Source: Bacillota bacterium (lineage in GTDB: Bacteria; Bacillota; Clostridia; Lachnospirales; Lachnospiraceae). From it: 64,000 nt of DNA. Shown one piece after another: positions 18,035 through 27,948 of the stretch (within the stretch, counting starts at the first letter, position 1; each line of letters starts with the position of its first letter). The notes beneath the pieces were generated by a model. That model did not search any database. It was not told the DNA's origin and saw nothing but the letters and a program-made list of their open reading frames with translations. Both the position numbers and the translations under genes were made by a program. The DNA lies in contig JAEYPA010000105.1 of assembly GCA_023411225.1 (NCBI GenBank), forward strand, positions 12,683-76,682, read 5' to 3'.

Positions 18035-19444
18035 GTGAATCCATCCATTTTAAAATTATTACGGAAAGGCATTATAGTATTTAGTGCAACCTTATTAGTG
18101 CTCATTATGGAAGAGTATGTAATTATAGGTTTTTATTTCCGAAGACATTTTTATCCCAATACTTTTATTGGTGGAGTAAATTGCTCGAATCTTACTGTAA
18201 CAGCGGCAGGAGAGATAATTCAGCAAAAGGTGAAAGACTATCAATTAACTATTAAGGGAAAAGACCATCTGATGCAGAAGATACCCGGAGATAGTATTGA
18301 GTTATTCTACCAATATCGTGAGGAAGCAAAGGATATTCTAAAAAAACAGAAGTCCTACTTCTGGATTAGTAAGGTATTTGGCTCTCATGAGATAGAGAAT
18401 CCGAGCAAGCTTGTCTATGATTCGGAAAAACTGAAAGAATATCTGGACAATGTATGTATACCTGACAGAGGGAAGTTAATAGTTTCAAAAAATGCCACAA
18501 TCTCAAAGTACAATAAAAAGACTGGATTTTCCATTGTAAAAGAGGTAGTTGGTAATGAGTTAGATCGTAACCTTGTAAAAGCAGCAGTGGAGGGGGCTAT
18601 TCATACTCTGACAAGGGAAGTGTCATTAGAAGAGAAAAACTGCTACATAAAGCCCACCATTGTAAGCACAACACCGTCTCTTAAGAAAGCTCTAAAAGTT
18701 ATCAATGGCTATATGATGACCAAACTAATCTATAAGTTTGGAAATAAAACAGAGGTGTTAGATAAGGAACTGATAGGACCTGCAATTATAGTGGATGCCA
18801 ATCATCAGGTCAGTATTAATCAAGAAAAGATAGCAGCATTTGTGACCTATCTGGCAAATACCTACAATAATTCCAAAGGTACGTTAAGATTTCTAAGTAG
18901 CTATAAAAAGGAAGTGGTCTTAAAGAACGTAAACTATGGTTGGGTTTTGAATGAAGAACAAGAGTTAAAGGAAATTATGGAATGTATCAAAGCCGGAAAA
19001 CAGATGGAGAGAGAGCCGATCCCTGCTAGTGATTCGCCTAACCCAAAGTATAAATCCTTTGGCAATACTTATGTAGAGATTTGCAAGGAGAAACAACATT
19101 TATTTTTTTATAAAACTGGTAAGCTTATACTAGAAAGTGATGTTGTAACGGGCATTATAAAAGGTGGTCATGATACACCTAAAGGACTATATTATGTCAG
19201 TCAGAAACAAAGGAACCGAACCCTTAGAGGTTTTAATGATGATGGAAGTAAATATGCAGCATTTGTATCATATTGGATGAGGTTTAATGGTGGCATTGGA
19301 CTTCATGATGCTCCATGGCAACCTTATTTTGGCGGAAATCGTTACCGTTATGCAGGTTCCCATGGTTGTGTGAACCTTCCACCAAATGTAGCCAAAAGCT
19401 TATATGAGAACATAGAATTATATACACCTGTTATAGTATATTAG
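18035..19444 (+). CDS. L,D-transpeptidase (YkuD domain) with N-terminal peptidoglycan-binding-like region
   Basis: 469 residues. One membrane anchor near residues 10-32 places the rest outside the cell. The central region resembles the PG_binding_4 domain that precedes YkuD in clostridial enzymes. The catalytic domain (about 335-469) has the GLHDAPW histidine and the SHGCVNLP motif with active Cys445. The enzyme cross-links peptidoglycan stems at 3-3 positions or attaches other groups. The start is GTG 18035 with only a weak GTGGTG-like site, so expression may be low or the start may differ slightly. It stands alone. Confidence 0.9.
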   Translation: MNPSILKLLRKGIIVFSATLLVLIMEEYVIIGFYFRRHFYPNTFIGGVNCSNLTVTAAGEIIQQKVKDYQLTIKGKDHLMQKIPGDSIELFYQYREEAKDILKKQKSYFWISKVFGSHEIENPSKLVYDSEKLKEYLDNVCIPDRGKLIVSKNATISKYNKKTGFSIVKEVVGNELDRNLVKAAVEGAIHTLTREVSLEEKNCYIKPTIVSTTPSLKKALKVINGYMMTKLIYKFGNKTEVLDKELIGPAIIVDANHQVSINQEKIAAFVTYLANTYNNSKGTLRFLSSYKKEVVLKNVNYGWVLNEEQELKEIMECIKAGKQMEREPIPASDSPNPKYKSFGNTYVEICKEKQHLFFYKTGKLILESDVVTGIIKGGHDTPKGLYYVSQKQRNRTLRGFNDDGSKYAAFVSYWMRFNGGIGLHDAPWQPYFGGNRYRYAGSHGCVNLPPNVAKSLYENIELYTPVIVY

Positions 19445-19538
19445 AAAGCATTAAAGGTGTCATTGCAGTTTGTCCCAGTTTAAGCTACAATAACTTTAAT
19501 TAATGAGACATAGAAGAAAACAAAGGAGATAGTAAAAG

Positions 19539-20708
19539 ATGACAAAGAAGCTGTATGATCAGGATGCTTATCAAATAGAATTCCATGCAGTAGTTGAGCA
19601 ATGTACTTCTGTGAAGAAAAAGGATTACACTAAGTATCAGGTGGTTCTAGATCAGACTCTCTTTTTCCCAGAGGAAGGAGGGCAAAGTCCCGACCAAGGA
19701 TATATAGACAACAAAGAAGTAATAGATGTACAGATAAAGGATAATATAATTATCCATACCTTAAAAGAACCACTTGTAGTGGGTAGTAAGGTACATGGAG
19801 TAATTGCATGGGAGCATCGGTTTAATAATATGCAGCAGCATTCTGGAGAACATATTTTTTCCGGACTAGTGCATCAGCAATATGGATATGATAACGTTGG
19901 TTTTCATCTTAGCAATCAGATTGTAACCATGGATTTTAATGGTGTATTAACCCCTATCCAGGCAGCTGAGATCGAGAGGAAAGCCAATGAGGTCATTATT
20001 AGGAATCTTCCGATAGAGGTCACCTTTCCATTGAAAAAAGAATTGGCTACCTTGGAGTATAGAAGTAAGATAGAGATAGAAGGTCAAGTGCGAATTGTTA
20101 CGATACCTGGAGTAGATGTATGTGCATGCTGCGCTCCCCATGTTCACTATACAAGAGAGATAGGCCTCTTAAAAATCATGAGTCTACAAAATTATAAAGG
20201 TGGTGTTCGCATCAGCATTCTATGTGGATACCGAGCTTTAGAGGACTACAGGGAGAAGGTTAAGGTAATTGCAGAGTTATCCGTTGCCCTATCTAGTAAT
20301 CAGGAAAATCTAGTAGGAGCTGTTAATCGAATCAAGGAGGAAACTCAATCTTTAAAGCAGGAATTATATGCAACTAAGCAGGCTTTTTTGGAAACCAAGA
20401 TTAGCCAGATTCCAAAATCAAAAGAAGATGTGCTTTTATTTGAGAATAACCTGGATACCCTTACTATGCGTAATGGAGTAAATAGACTGGTATCTGAACA
20501 TACTGGTGTTTGTGGTATCTTTTCTGGATTGGATAGGGAGGGCTATAAGTTTATCCTTGCCAGTAAGGAGAAGGATATTCGTCAGGTAATGGCAATACTA
20601 AAAGAGGTTTTAGATGCTAGAGGAGGCGGAAGTGCGGCCATGGTTCAGGGTTCCGTATCAGCAAGGAAGGAAGATATCATAGCTGCTATACATGACGGTA
20701 TGGCGTAA
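19539..20708 (+). CDS. alaX: AlaX-type alanyl-tRNA editing protein, long form with DHHA1 domain
   Basis: 389 residues. It contains the AlaRS-like editing domain: QQHSGEH with zinc ligands His101 and His105, then Cys197 and His201 in a CxxxH arrangement. A coiled linker and a C-terminal DHHA1 domain (Gly-rich ARGGGSAAMVQGS near 365) follow, as in AlaX-L proteins. It hydrolyses mischarged Ser- or Gly-tRNA-Ala in trans. An AAAGGAGA site precedes the ATG. It is a single gene between the transpeptidase and a lipoprotein; no aminoacylation domain is present. Confidence 0.9.
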   Translation: MTKKLYDQDAYQIEFHAVVEQCTSVKKKDYTKYQVVLDQTLFFPEEGGQSPDQGYIDNKEVIDVQIKDNIIIHTLKEPLVVGSKVHGVIAWEHRFNNMQQHSGEHIFSGLVHQQYGYDNVGFHLSNQIVTMDFNGVLTPIQAAEIERKANEVIIRNLPIEVTFPLKKELATLEYRSKIEIEGQVRIVTIPGVDVCACCAPHVHYTREIGLLKIMSLQNYKGGVRISILCGYRALEDYREKVKVIAELSVALSSNQENLVGAVNRIKEETQSLKQELYATKQAFLETKISQIPKSKEDVLLFENNLDTLTMRNGVNRLVSEHTGVCGIFSGLDREGYKFILASKEKDIRQVMAILKEVLDARGGGSAAMVQGSVSARKEDIIAAIHDGMA

Positions 20709-20862
20709 GAGAGAATGTAGGGAAAAGATAGAACACTAGAATAAGTTGTATTTCACCGTTTCTTCATATTATGAATATATTATTTTAACAAATCACTGTT
20801 AAGCTAATAACGAAGGAAGAATAATTTCTTAGTAAGTCATATTAGGAAAGATAGGTGTTTAG

Positions 20863-22689
20863 ATGAAATTACAAATGAAACAAATGTTAGTCGGGATTTT
20901 AACAGGGTGTCTGGTTTTGACTGGATGTAGCAGTGGAGGAAGTAAAAATATCATTGGATTATCCTCTACAACCGTTACCGGAAAAGTGACCAGTGTAGAT
21001 GGAAAGAAGGTTTTAATAACTCTTGGAGTACTGCAAAAAAGAGGCGGCGGTGGTGGCCCAGTGCCAGAGAAGCCAGACACTCCTTCTGATGGAATGGGAC
21101 AGGATCAAACCTTTATTAGTGGAGATACAGAAGCTGAATTCACCATATCGGATGAATCTGCTATTTTTGTAGAGGAAGGTATCAGATCTGATGAAACTCC
21201 TGGTAAACAGGACTCTTCTGGTGGGACGACAAAGCAGGGTGGTCTTAATGACATTATCAAAGATTCAATTATAGCGATTGAGCTAGACAAAGATGGAGCA
21301 ATCACTAAGCTTACTGTGCTTAATGTGCAATCCTTCGGTGGTAGCAATGATCGGCAGCCGGAAGGTTCTGCACCTAGTGGTGTGAATAACTACACAGCCG
21401 TAAATACCTATAACTCAGATACAACCATAGAGGGAGACACCCTAACCTCTAATGGAGCAGATGAAAATGTGGCCTTAGTAGATGAGGGTGCAACTGTAAC
21501 CTTTCACGATACAACCATAACTAGAACTTCGTCGGATAGTACAGGAGGAGATGCTTCCAGCTTTTACGGTGTAGGGGCTGCATTGTTAACCACAGAAGGA
21601 ACTTCCTATGTAAAAGGTGGTACTATTTCTACAGATTCTGCAGGCGGAGCTGGTCTCTTTGCGTATGGTAAAGGTGTTGTATATGCTGCAGATACTAGTA
21701 TCACTACTAAGCAAAATACTTCTGGTGGGATTCATGCTGCTGGTGGGGGAACCCTTTATGCATGGAATCTTACATCTTCTACGGATGGAGAGTCTTCAGC
21801 GACTATTCGAAGTGACCGTGGCGGTGGAACGATGGTAGTGGACGGTGGAACCTATATTTCCAATGGAGTGGGTTCTCCAACAATATACTGTACGGCAGAT
21901 ATTTCTGTAAATAATTCCAATTTGGTAGCCAATGGCTCAGAAGGAATCTGCATTGAGGGGTTAAATACTCTTCGTTTATTTGATAGTCATCTCACAAGTA
22001 CAATGAGTGATAATAACCAGAATGACACTACGTGGTCAGTTATCTTATATCAGAGCATGTCCGGAGATTCTGAGGTTGGCAATAGTACATTTGAGATGAA
22101 TGGTGGTAGTCTGACTAGTAAAAATGGTGGGCTTTTCTATACCACGAATACAGAGTGTACTATGACCTTAAAGGATGTTAAAATCACACAAGCGAAAGAT
22201 AGTGAATTCTTCTTGCAGTGTACAGGTAACAATAATAAACGTGGATGGGGAACTCCAGGGAGTAATGGTTCACAGTGTTTATTTACTGGAATCAGTCAAG
22301 AAATGAAGGGCGATGTTATCTGGGATAGTATTTCAGGACTGAATTTTTATATGACAGAAGATAGCACCCTTACTGGTGCAGTAAAGAATGATGAATCTTA
22401 TGCCGGCAATGGTGGCAATGGTTATTGTAATGTATACGTTAGCAAAGATTCTAAATGGGTGGTGACAGGAGACAGTACCCTGACTAATCTGAATAACCAG
22501 GGCACTATAGTAGATATAGAGGGTAATGCAGTGAAAATTATTGGAATGGATGGAACTGTATACCAGGAAGGTAATAGCATGTTTACTGTTACTGTAAAAG
22601 CATATCGTACAAGTGTGGAACTTTCAAAGGCATCCACTATCTCAAACTGGAGTGATTATGCTGTAGAGAAACCCGAACTATTGCAATAA
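20863..22689 (+). CDS. Large Gly/Ser/Thr-rich lipoprotein, predicted right-handed beta-helix
   Basis: 608 residues. The signal peptide ends in the lipobox LTGC with Cys22. After a linker rich in Gly, Pro and Asp, residues ~180-580 show repeated short strands with Gly/Asn/Thr turns (GGTISTDSAGGAGL, GGTYISNGVG, GGSLTSKNGG), as in parallel beta-helix surface proteins. It should be anchored on the outer face of the membrane. Similar proteins in clostridia are annotated as carbohydrate-binding or hypothetical; no catalytic residues are evident. A weak AGGTG site precedes the ATG. Ligand and role are unknown. Confidence 0.75.
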   Translation: MKLQMKQMLVGILTGCLVLTGCSSGGSKNIIGLSSTTVTGKVTSVDGKKVLITLGVLQKRGGGGGPVPEKPDTPSDGMGQDQTFISGDTEAEFTISDESAIFVEEGIRSDETPGKQDSSGGTTKQGGLNDIIKDSIIAIELDKDGAITKLTVLNVQSFGGSNDRQPEGSAPSGVNNYTAVNTYNSDTTIEGDTLTSNGADENVALVDEGATVTFHDTTITRTSSDSTGGDASSFYGVGAALLTTEGTSYVKGGTISTDSAGGAGLFAYGKGVVYAADTSITTKQNTSGGIHAAGGGTLYAWNLTSSTDGESSATIRSDRGGGTMVVDGGTYISNGVGSPTIYCTADISVNNSNLVANGSEGICIEGLNTLRLFDSHLTSTMSDNNQNDTTWSVILYQSMSGDSEVGNSTFEMNGGSLTSKNGGLFYTTNTECTMTLKDVKITQAKDSEFFLQCTGNNNKRGWGTPGSNGSQCLFTGISQEMKGDVIWDSISGLNFYMTEDSTLTGAVKNDESYAGNGGNGYCNVYVSKDSKWVVTGDSTLTNLNNQGTIVDIEGNAVKIIGMDGTVYQEGNSMFTVTVKAYRTSVELSKASTISNWSDYAVEKPELLQ

Positions 22690-22908
22690 TTTATAATATC
22701 TAGATATTTCATTATGATAATACTTTTTAAAACAAATAGTACGAAGCGCAATAGTTACTACAAGATTACTATTGTGTCGGTATCAAGAAGTAGACTTTCT
22801 GTGGCTTAAATGTTAGAATAAATTGGATATATTAATTTGGATACAGATGGCTTTTATTCGTCTGAAAAGATACTATAGAAAAAAGCATGATAAGTTGGAG
22901 GAACAAAT

Positions 22909-24036
22909 TTGAGAAGTCCTGTAATGATTGCCATAGTATATATTATACTTCTATTACTGGGAGTTTATCTATATCGGTATATACTTCGCATGGTAGATCT
23001 GACAAAACTAAGTCGCAAGAGCAAGGTAGTAAGAATTATAGTAGCACTTATATGTGTTGCGCTGTTGATAGCTGCAACGCGTTTTATGGGGTATGGACTG
23101 GTATTACTGGCACACGTGTTGGTAATTGCATGGATTAGCGATGGCATTCATTTCATAATTAAGAAGATATATAAGCCTTTTAATGAGGAATCCTGTCTTA
23201 ATAAGCTATATAAGAGTGGTTTGATACCCATTTTAATCACTACAATAATCCTTTGCTTTGGTTATTTTAACATGAGAAACGTAAGAGAGACAGATTATCA
23301 GGTGTATACAAAAAAATCCATACGTGCAGAGGGGTATACCATTGCAATGATTAGTGATTTACATTTCCCTACCACCATGGATGCTGAGACACTTGCTTCT
23401 TACTGTGAAGAAATCAATAGTAAAAACCCGGATTTTGTAGTATTGTGTGGAGATATTGTAGATGAGCGTACTAGACGTGAGGAGATGCAGGATGCCATTG
23501 GTATATTAAGTAAGATTAAGAATAAATTTGGTATATTCTATGTCTATGGCAATCACGACAGTGCCAGATATTCTGCTACCCCAAAGTTTACCACAGGAGA
23601 TCTTAATGAAACATTGGTGGCAAATAATATTAAGGTGCTAAATGACAACTCATCTACTGTAAATGGGGAGATTACAATGATTGGACGTGCGGATCGTGGC
23701 TATGGTAATGATGATACAAGAATAGAGATGAAATCACTTCTGAAACAGGTGGACACCAGTGATTTTCTTCTTGTATTAGATCACCAACCCAAAGAGCTAA
23801 AAGAAAATGCAGAACTAGGCATTGATCTACAACTTTCCGGACATACCCATGCAGGGCAGTTATGGCCTGCCGGTATAATTGGTGAGTGGTTAGGGGCCAA
23901 TGAGCAGAACTATGGTCTTTTAGAAAATGGTAATTTTATCTCTATTGTTTCCTCAGGAATTGCAGGTTGGGGGAATTCATTTAGAACGGCAAAGCATTCA
24001 GAATATGTAATCATTGAATTAAAACCAGAGAAGTAA
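22909..24036 (+). CDS. Membrane-anchored metallophosphoesterase (YkuE/YaeI-like)
   Basis: 375 residues. Three to four N-terminal membrane segments (within 1-120) precede a calcineurin-like phosphoesterase domain. The metal-binding blocks are Asp150-x-His152 (ISDLHFP), the LCGDIVDE aspartate, GNHD, and SGHTHAGQLWP near the end. The family cleaves phosphodiesters in lipids or nucleotides. The start is TTG 22909, with GGAGG 7 nt upstream. It lies between two surface proteins and may act in the cell envelope, but the substrate is unknown. Confidence 0.88.
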   Translation: MRSPVMIAIVYIILLLLGVYLYRYILRMVDLTKLSRKSKVVRIIVALICVALLIAATRFMGYGLVLLAHVLVIAWISDGIHFIIKKIYKPFNEESCLNKLYKSGLIPILITTIILCFGYFNMRNVRETDYQVYTKKSIRAEGYTIAMISDLHFPTTMDAETLASYCEEINSKNPDFVVLCGDIVDERTRREEMQDAIGILSKIKNKFGIFYVYGNHDSARYSATPKFTTGDLNETLVANNIKVLNDNSSTVNGEITMIGRADRGYGNDDTRIEMKSLLKQVDTSDFLLVLDHQPKELKENAELGIDLQLSGHTHAGQLWPAGIIGEWLGANEQNYGLLENGNFISIVSSGIAGWGNSFRTAKHSEYVIIELKPEK

Positions 24037-24121
24037 AAAATCTTTCATACAACCTTTCTATCACTTACGGGATAGTAAACGTAAGGCAGTTGAATATAAA
24101 AGAAAGGAGAAAGAAAGCATT

Positions 24122-25798
24122 ATGCAACAAAAAAAAATAATTAAGTGGGGGTTTCTTTTATCGTTTACCGTATTAGCTTTGATTTTACTACCATGCTTGA
24201 AGTCTAAGGCTGAGACAACGGTTTGTAAGATTGGCAATACCACATACACATCCCTAGAGGAAGCATTTGAAGCATTGAGTAACAAGACCGGAACCATTAC
24301 CATGACGGCAGATTATGAGATGAAATATTGCATACACATGATTGAATACAGTTCAGCCCCTAATAACACAAACATAACCTTAGACCTAGCAGGCCACGCT
24401 GTAAATTATCCAGATTCAGAGGAGTATACCTCTCTAGTTGTATATTATGGGGCAAAGCTTCGTTTAAAGGATTCTGTAGGGGGTGGTTCTTATTCTTCAG
24501 GTAATGATGACTGTGGAATGATAACGGTTTATGGTGGAACCTTTGTTATGGACAGTGGTATCATAAAGGAAAATAAGAATCCTGGCATCAATGAAACCGG
24601 TATATATATAGCTTGGGGAAACGTAATTATTAACGGAGGAGAGATTCATGCAAGATTCCCATTTCAGTCATATGTTTCTTATTATGGACCAATCGAATTG
24701 ACTATCAATAACGGGAAGTTCATAGGTGTTACCAATAGTGTCATTGGCGCTGGGGTAAAGGCTAGAATTAATGGTGGAATTTTTGACTGCAGTAATAATG
24801 ATTATGATAATGCAAGAGGAATTACCATCATAAGTGGTAAGGATATAAAGGATGATATTCAGATCACAGGTGGAGAGTTCCATGGTAAAGCTGCAGGAAT
24901 CTATCTTTGTAGAGCTGTTGAATTTAATAAGTATACGTTAGATAATTATAAGAGTAAGTTGATTCCTTATGGATACCAACTCTATAGTCTTACAAAACCA
25001 AATACCGTAGCTACAGCTACGGCAGATTCTGATAGTATCTACGTGGAGAACCATGTAGTAGTAAGAGGGATACAGTCGACATTATTCTTTCAAACTAACG
25101 GAGGTACGGTAAGTAAAAAGTCCATACCTATCATCTATGGCAAATGTTATGGAGCCTTACCAGCTCCAACTAGGATAGGTTATAGATTCCTCGGTTGGTA
25201 TACCAGCCTGACTGGTGGTATTAAGGTTACAGCCAATACAAAGGTTAATACGGCTAAGTCTCAGACAGTGTACGCACATTGGGAAAAGATAAAGGCTACA
25301 GTATTATTTAGCGCCAATGGTGGAAAAAAATTATCTAAGAAATCAACTATTTTGACCTATGGCTCTAAATTCGGGACCCTTCCTACTGTTATTAGAAGTA
25401 AATATATCTTTGTCGGATGGTATACGAATAAAGTTGGAGGTACAAAGGTCACTGCTTCAACTATAAGTAAATTTAGTAAAAATACTACGTTATATGCGCA
25501 CTGGACCAGAGTATCTGTAAAGAAAACAAGCATAACATCCCTTAGTAGTAAGTCACGTAAGGCGTACATAACATATAAAAAAGTAAGTAAGGCAAAAAGT
25601 TATGAGATTATAGTTGCTACTAATAGCAAGTTTACGAAAGGCGTAAAAAAATACACAGTAGCTAGTACTAAAAAGACACTTTCAGATTTAAAAAAGTGGA
25701 AAAGGTACTATTTTCGGGTGCGGGCATACCAATATGATTCTACTAAGAGCAAGGTTTATGGAGATTGGAGTAAGATAAAGTCAATTAAGATTAAATAA
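24122..25798 (+). CDS. Secreted cell-surface protein with two InlB-type B-repeats
   Basis: 558 residues. A signal peptide (1-31, ending Lys-Ser-Lys-Ala) is followed by a beta-helix-like region (about 35-300). Two Listeria-Bacteroides B-repeats (Flg_new type) follow at about 318-390 and 393-462, with the pattern FxxNGG...GYxFxGWYT...VYAHW. The C-terminus resembles a fibronectin type III module with many lysines. No LPXTG sorting signal or choline-binding repeat is present, so attachment may be ionic through the basic tail. AAAGGAG precedes the ATG. Probably an adhesion or surface-display protein; partner unknown. Confidence 0.8.
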   Translation: MQQKKIIKWGFLLSFTVLALILLPCLKSKAETTVCKIGNTTYTSLEEAFEALSNKTGTITMTADYEMKYCIHMIEYSSAPNNTNITLDLAGHAVNYPDSEEYTSLVVYYGAKLRLKDSVGGGSYSSGNDDCGMITVYGGTFVMDSGIIKENKNPGINETGIYIAWGNVIINGGEIHARFPFQSYVSYYGPIELTINNGKFIGVTNSVIGAGVKARINGGIFDCSNNDYDNARGITIISGKDIKDDIQITGGEFHGKAAGIYLCRAVEFNKYTLDNYKSKLIPYGYQLYSLTKPNTVATATADSDSIYVENHVVVRGIQSTLFFQTNGGTVSKKSIPIIYGKCYGALPAPTRIGYRFLGWYTSLTGGIKVTANTKVNTAKSQTVYAHWEKIKATVLFSANGGKKLSKKSTILTYGSKFGTLPTVIRSKYIFVGWYTNKVGGTKVTASTISKFSKNTTLYAHWTRVSVKKTSITSLSSKSRKAYITYKKVSKAKSYEIIVATNSKFTKGVKKYTVASTKKTLSDLKKWKRYYFRVRAYQYDSTKSKVYGDWSKIKSIKIK

Positions 25799-25850
25799 TA
25801 TGACTAATGTATACTAAAAAAGTTAATTTAAAATTGTGTAAAATTAATAA

Positions 25851-25879
25851 TTGTCATAACGTGTCGGAATGTGTATAAT
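25851..25879 (+). promoter_or_regulatory. SigA-type promoter of the beta-glucoside operon
   Basis: TTGTCA and a perfect TATAAT separated by 17 bp. Transcription would start near 25886, just before the antiterminator-binding site, which leaves a ~200-nt leader. Confidence 0.8.
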
Positions 25880-25888
25880 AAACTCATT

Positions 25889-25921
25889 GGTAGACATGTT
25901 ACTGGTAATGCAGGCAGGATC
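25889..25921 (+). promoter_or_regulatory. Ribonucleic antiterminator (RAT) site for LicT/BglG
   Basis: The leader carries a RAT-like sequence with the conserved halves TGTTACTG and GCAGGCA. Its 3' end overlaps the ascending arm of the terminator that follows, so binding of a BglG/LicT dimer would block the terminator. The matching antiterminator gene is the last gene of the operon. Confidence 0.88.
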
Positions 25922-25980
25922 GAACAAAAAACAAAGAAGGCATGGTGAATGCGTTCGTTTTTTGGTCGGTCCTTTTTTTG
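25916..25980 (+). terminator. Conditional leader terminator of the beta-glucoside operon
   Basis: The arm at 25916-25932 pairs over ~17 positions with 25957-25973 (one mismatch and G-T pairs), followed by seven T. Because it overlaps the RAT, it is expected to end transcription unless phosphorylation-controlled LicT is bound. Confidence 0.85.
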
Positions 25981-26090
25981 TTTAATAAAATGTCCGCTTT
26001 ACTTTTATGAGCCAGTTAATGAATCTACCACAAATTCTCTGGCCAGAGAAAGACATACACAACTATATCTAGAGAAAAAGGATGAAAGAG

Positions 26091-27926
26091 ATGGATTATA
26101 AGAAGACAGCAGCCTCCATACTTGAAAAAATTGGTGGAGCAGACAACGTGGCACACATAGAACATTGTTCCACAAGATTACGTTTTACTTTAGTAGATGA
26201 TAAAAAAGTGGAAGTAGAGGCTTTAAAGAAAATAGATGGCGTTATGGGTGTTGTAATGAGCGCTCAGTGCCAGGTTATTATCGGAAATGAAGTAGTAGAA
26301 GTATTTAAAGAAGTTCGCAAACTTGGTGATTTCAACCATTCAGAAAGTGATGCACAAAAGGCTAAAAAAGGTAAGCAAAAGCTTGGAGCAACCATAATGG
26401 ACTTTATTATCTCTGTATTCCAACCATTGGTTCCAGCCATGGCGGGATCTGGTATTTTAAAGAGCTTACTCTTGGTATTATCTATGGCAGGTGTTATGGA
26501 TAGTGCAGGTACCACTTATCAAGTATTAGCTTATATTGCAGATGGAGTTCTCTATTTCTTACCTATGATGATTGCTGTATCTGTAGCAACTAAACTTGGT
26601 ACCAACAAAATGGTTGCTCTTGGAGCAGTAGGCACCTTATTGTTACCTAACATGTCAGCTTTGATTGGTACAGAAGGTGGCGTACAATTATTTGGTATGA
26701 CCATTAAGAGTATTGCCTATAACAATCAAATTTTCCCAGCTTTACTTTGCGTACTATTCCTAGCTTTAATGGAAAAAGCCTTTACAAAGATTAGTCCGAA
26801 GCCAATTCGAATTTTCTTTGTTCCAATGATGAGTTTGTTAGTTACTGTTCCTGTAACTTTATTATTCTTAGGACCTTTAGGATACAATTTAGGAACTTAC
26901 TTTACTAGCGCTGTTGTAGCTATGTACAACCAGTTTGGATGGATTGCCATTATGTTACTTGCAATGTGCCTTCCTTTCTTAATCTCTGTCGGAATGCACA
27001 AAGCTTTTATCCCTTATGTGGTAGCACAGGTTGGTAATGTAGGTTTTGATCTTCTATACCTTCCAGCTTCTTTAGCTCATAACATTGCAGAAAGTGGTGC
27101 ATGCTTTGGTTCTGCCATCCGTGCAAAGGATGAAAAAGTGAGAGCAACAGCATTTTCAGCAGGAATCTCTGCATTATTCGGTATCACAGAACCTGCATTA
27201 TACGGTTTAACTATTACCAATAAGCGTGTGCTGTCCAGTGTTATTGCCGGTGCTGGAATCGGTGGAGCTTTTATCGGTATCGCTGCAGTTAAAGGTTTTG
27301 CAGTAGTTGGACCTGGTCTTGCCAGCATGTCGATGTTCGTAGATCCATCTAATAAAAATAACATGGTTCTTGCAGCAGTAGGGTTTGCGGTTTCCTTCTT
27401 AGTAGCATTTGTTGCCGCAATTTTCTTATATAAAAATGAAACAGTAGAAGAAACAAAAATAGAAAGTTTTGATGTTGACCATAATACAATTGTAAGCCCA
27501 TTAAAAGGTCAGTTAATTCCTTTAGAAGAAGTGAAAGATGAAGTATTTAGAACAGGTGTTCTTGGAGAAGGAATTGCTGTAATTCCTGAAATCGGAGAAG
27601 TATATGCTCCAGTTTCTGGTGTGGTAGAGACTATTTTCCACACAAAACATGCCATTACGCTAAGAGGTGATAATGGAGCAGAAATTCTAATTCATGTTGG
27701 AATTAATACAGTGGAATTAGAAGGTAAGCACTATGACCCACAAGTTAAGGAAGGGGATCGTGTAGAAGCTGGTCAATTATTATTAAAATTTGACTTAGAA
27801 GCGATAAAAGAAGCTGGTTACGATATGACCACCCCAGTAATCTTAGCAAATGGAGCAGATTTAAGAAAAGAATATGTAAATGTTGTAAATGTACAAAAAG
27901 GTACACCAATTATTGCATTACAATAG
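26091..27926 (+). CDS. bglF: PTS beta-glucoside transporter, fused EIIBCA
   Basis: 611 residues from ATG 26091, with AAGGA 8 nt upstream; the in-frame ATG at 26082 overlaps that site. Domain order is B, C, A. EIIB carries the phosphocysteine Cys26 (HCSTRLRF); EIIC spans about residues 100-450 with ~10 helices. EIIA ends the protein with the phosphohistidine His535 in LIHVGINTVELEG. It takes up and phosphorylates an aryl- or alkyl-beta-glucoside or cellobiose-like sugar. The next gene encodes the matching 6-phospho-beta-glucosidase. EIIB also normally phosphorylates, and so inactivates, the cognate antiterminator. Confidence 0.93.
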   Translation: MDYKKTAASILEKIGGADNVAHIEHCSTRLRFTLVDDKKVEVEALKKIDGVMGVVMSAQCQVIIGNEVVEVFKEVRKLGDFNHSESDAQKAKKGKQKLGATIMDFIISVFQPLVPAMAGSGILKSLLLVLSMAGVMDSAGTTYQVLAYIADGVLYFLPMMIAVSVATKLGTNKMVALGAVGTLLLPNMSALIGTEGGVQLFGMTIKSIAYNNQIFPALLCVLFLALMEKAFTKISPKPIRIFFVPMMSLLVTVPVTLLFLGPLGYNLGTYFTSAVVAMYNQFGWIAIMLLAMCLPFLISVGMHKAFIPYVVAQVGNVGFDLLYLPASLAHNIAESGACFGSAIRAKDEKVRATAFSAGISALFGITEPALYGLTITNKRVLSSVIAGAGIGGAFIGIAAVKGFAVVGPGLASMSMFVDPSNKNNMVLAAVGFAVSFLVAFVAAIFLYKNETVEETKIESFDVDHNTIVSPLKGQLIPLEEVKDEVFRTGVLGEGIAVIPEIGEVYAPVSGVVETIFHTKHAITLRGDNGAEILIHVGINTVELEGKHYDPQVKEGDRVEAGQLLLKFDLEAIKEAGYDMTTPVILANGADLRKEYVNVVNVQKGTPIIALQ

Positions 27927-27948
27927 ACAAGACAGCAGGAGGGTTACT

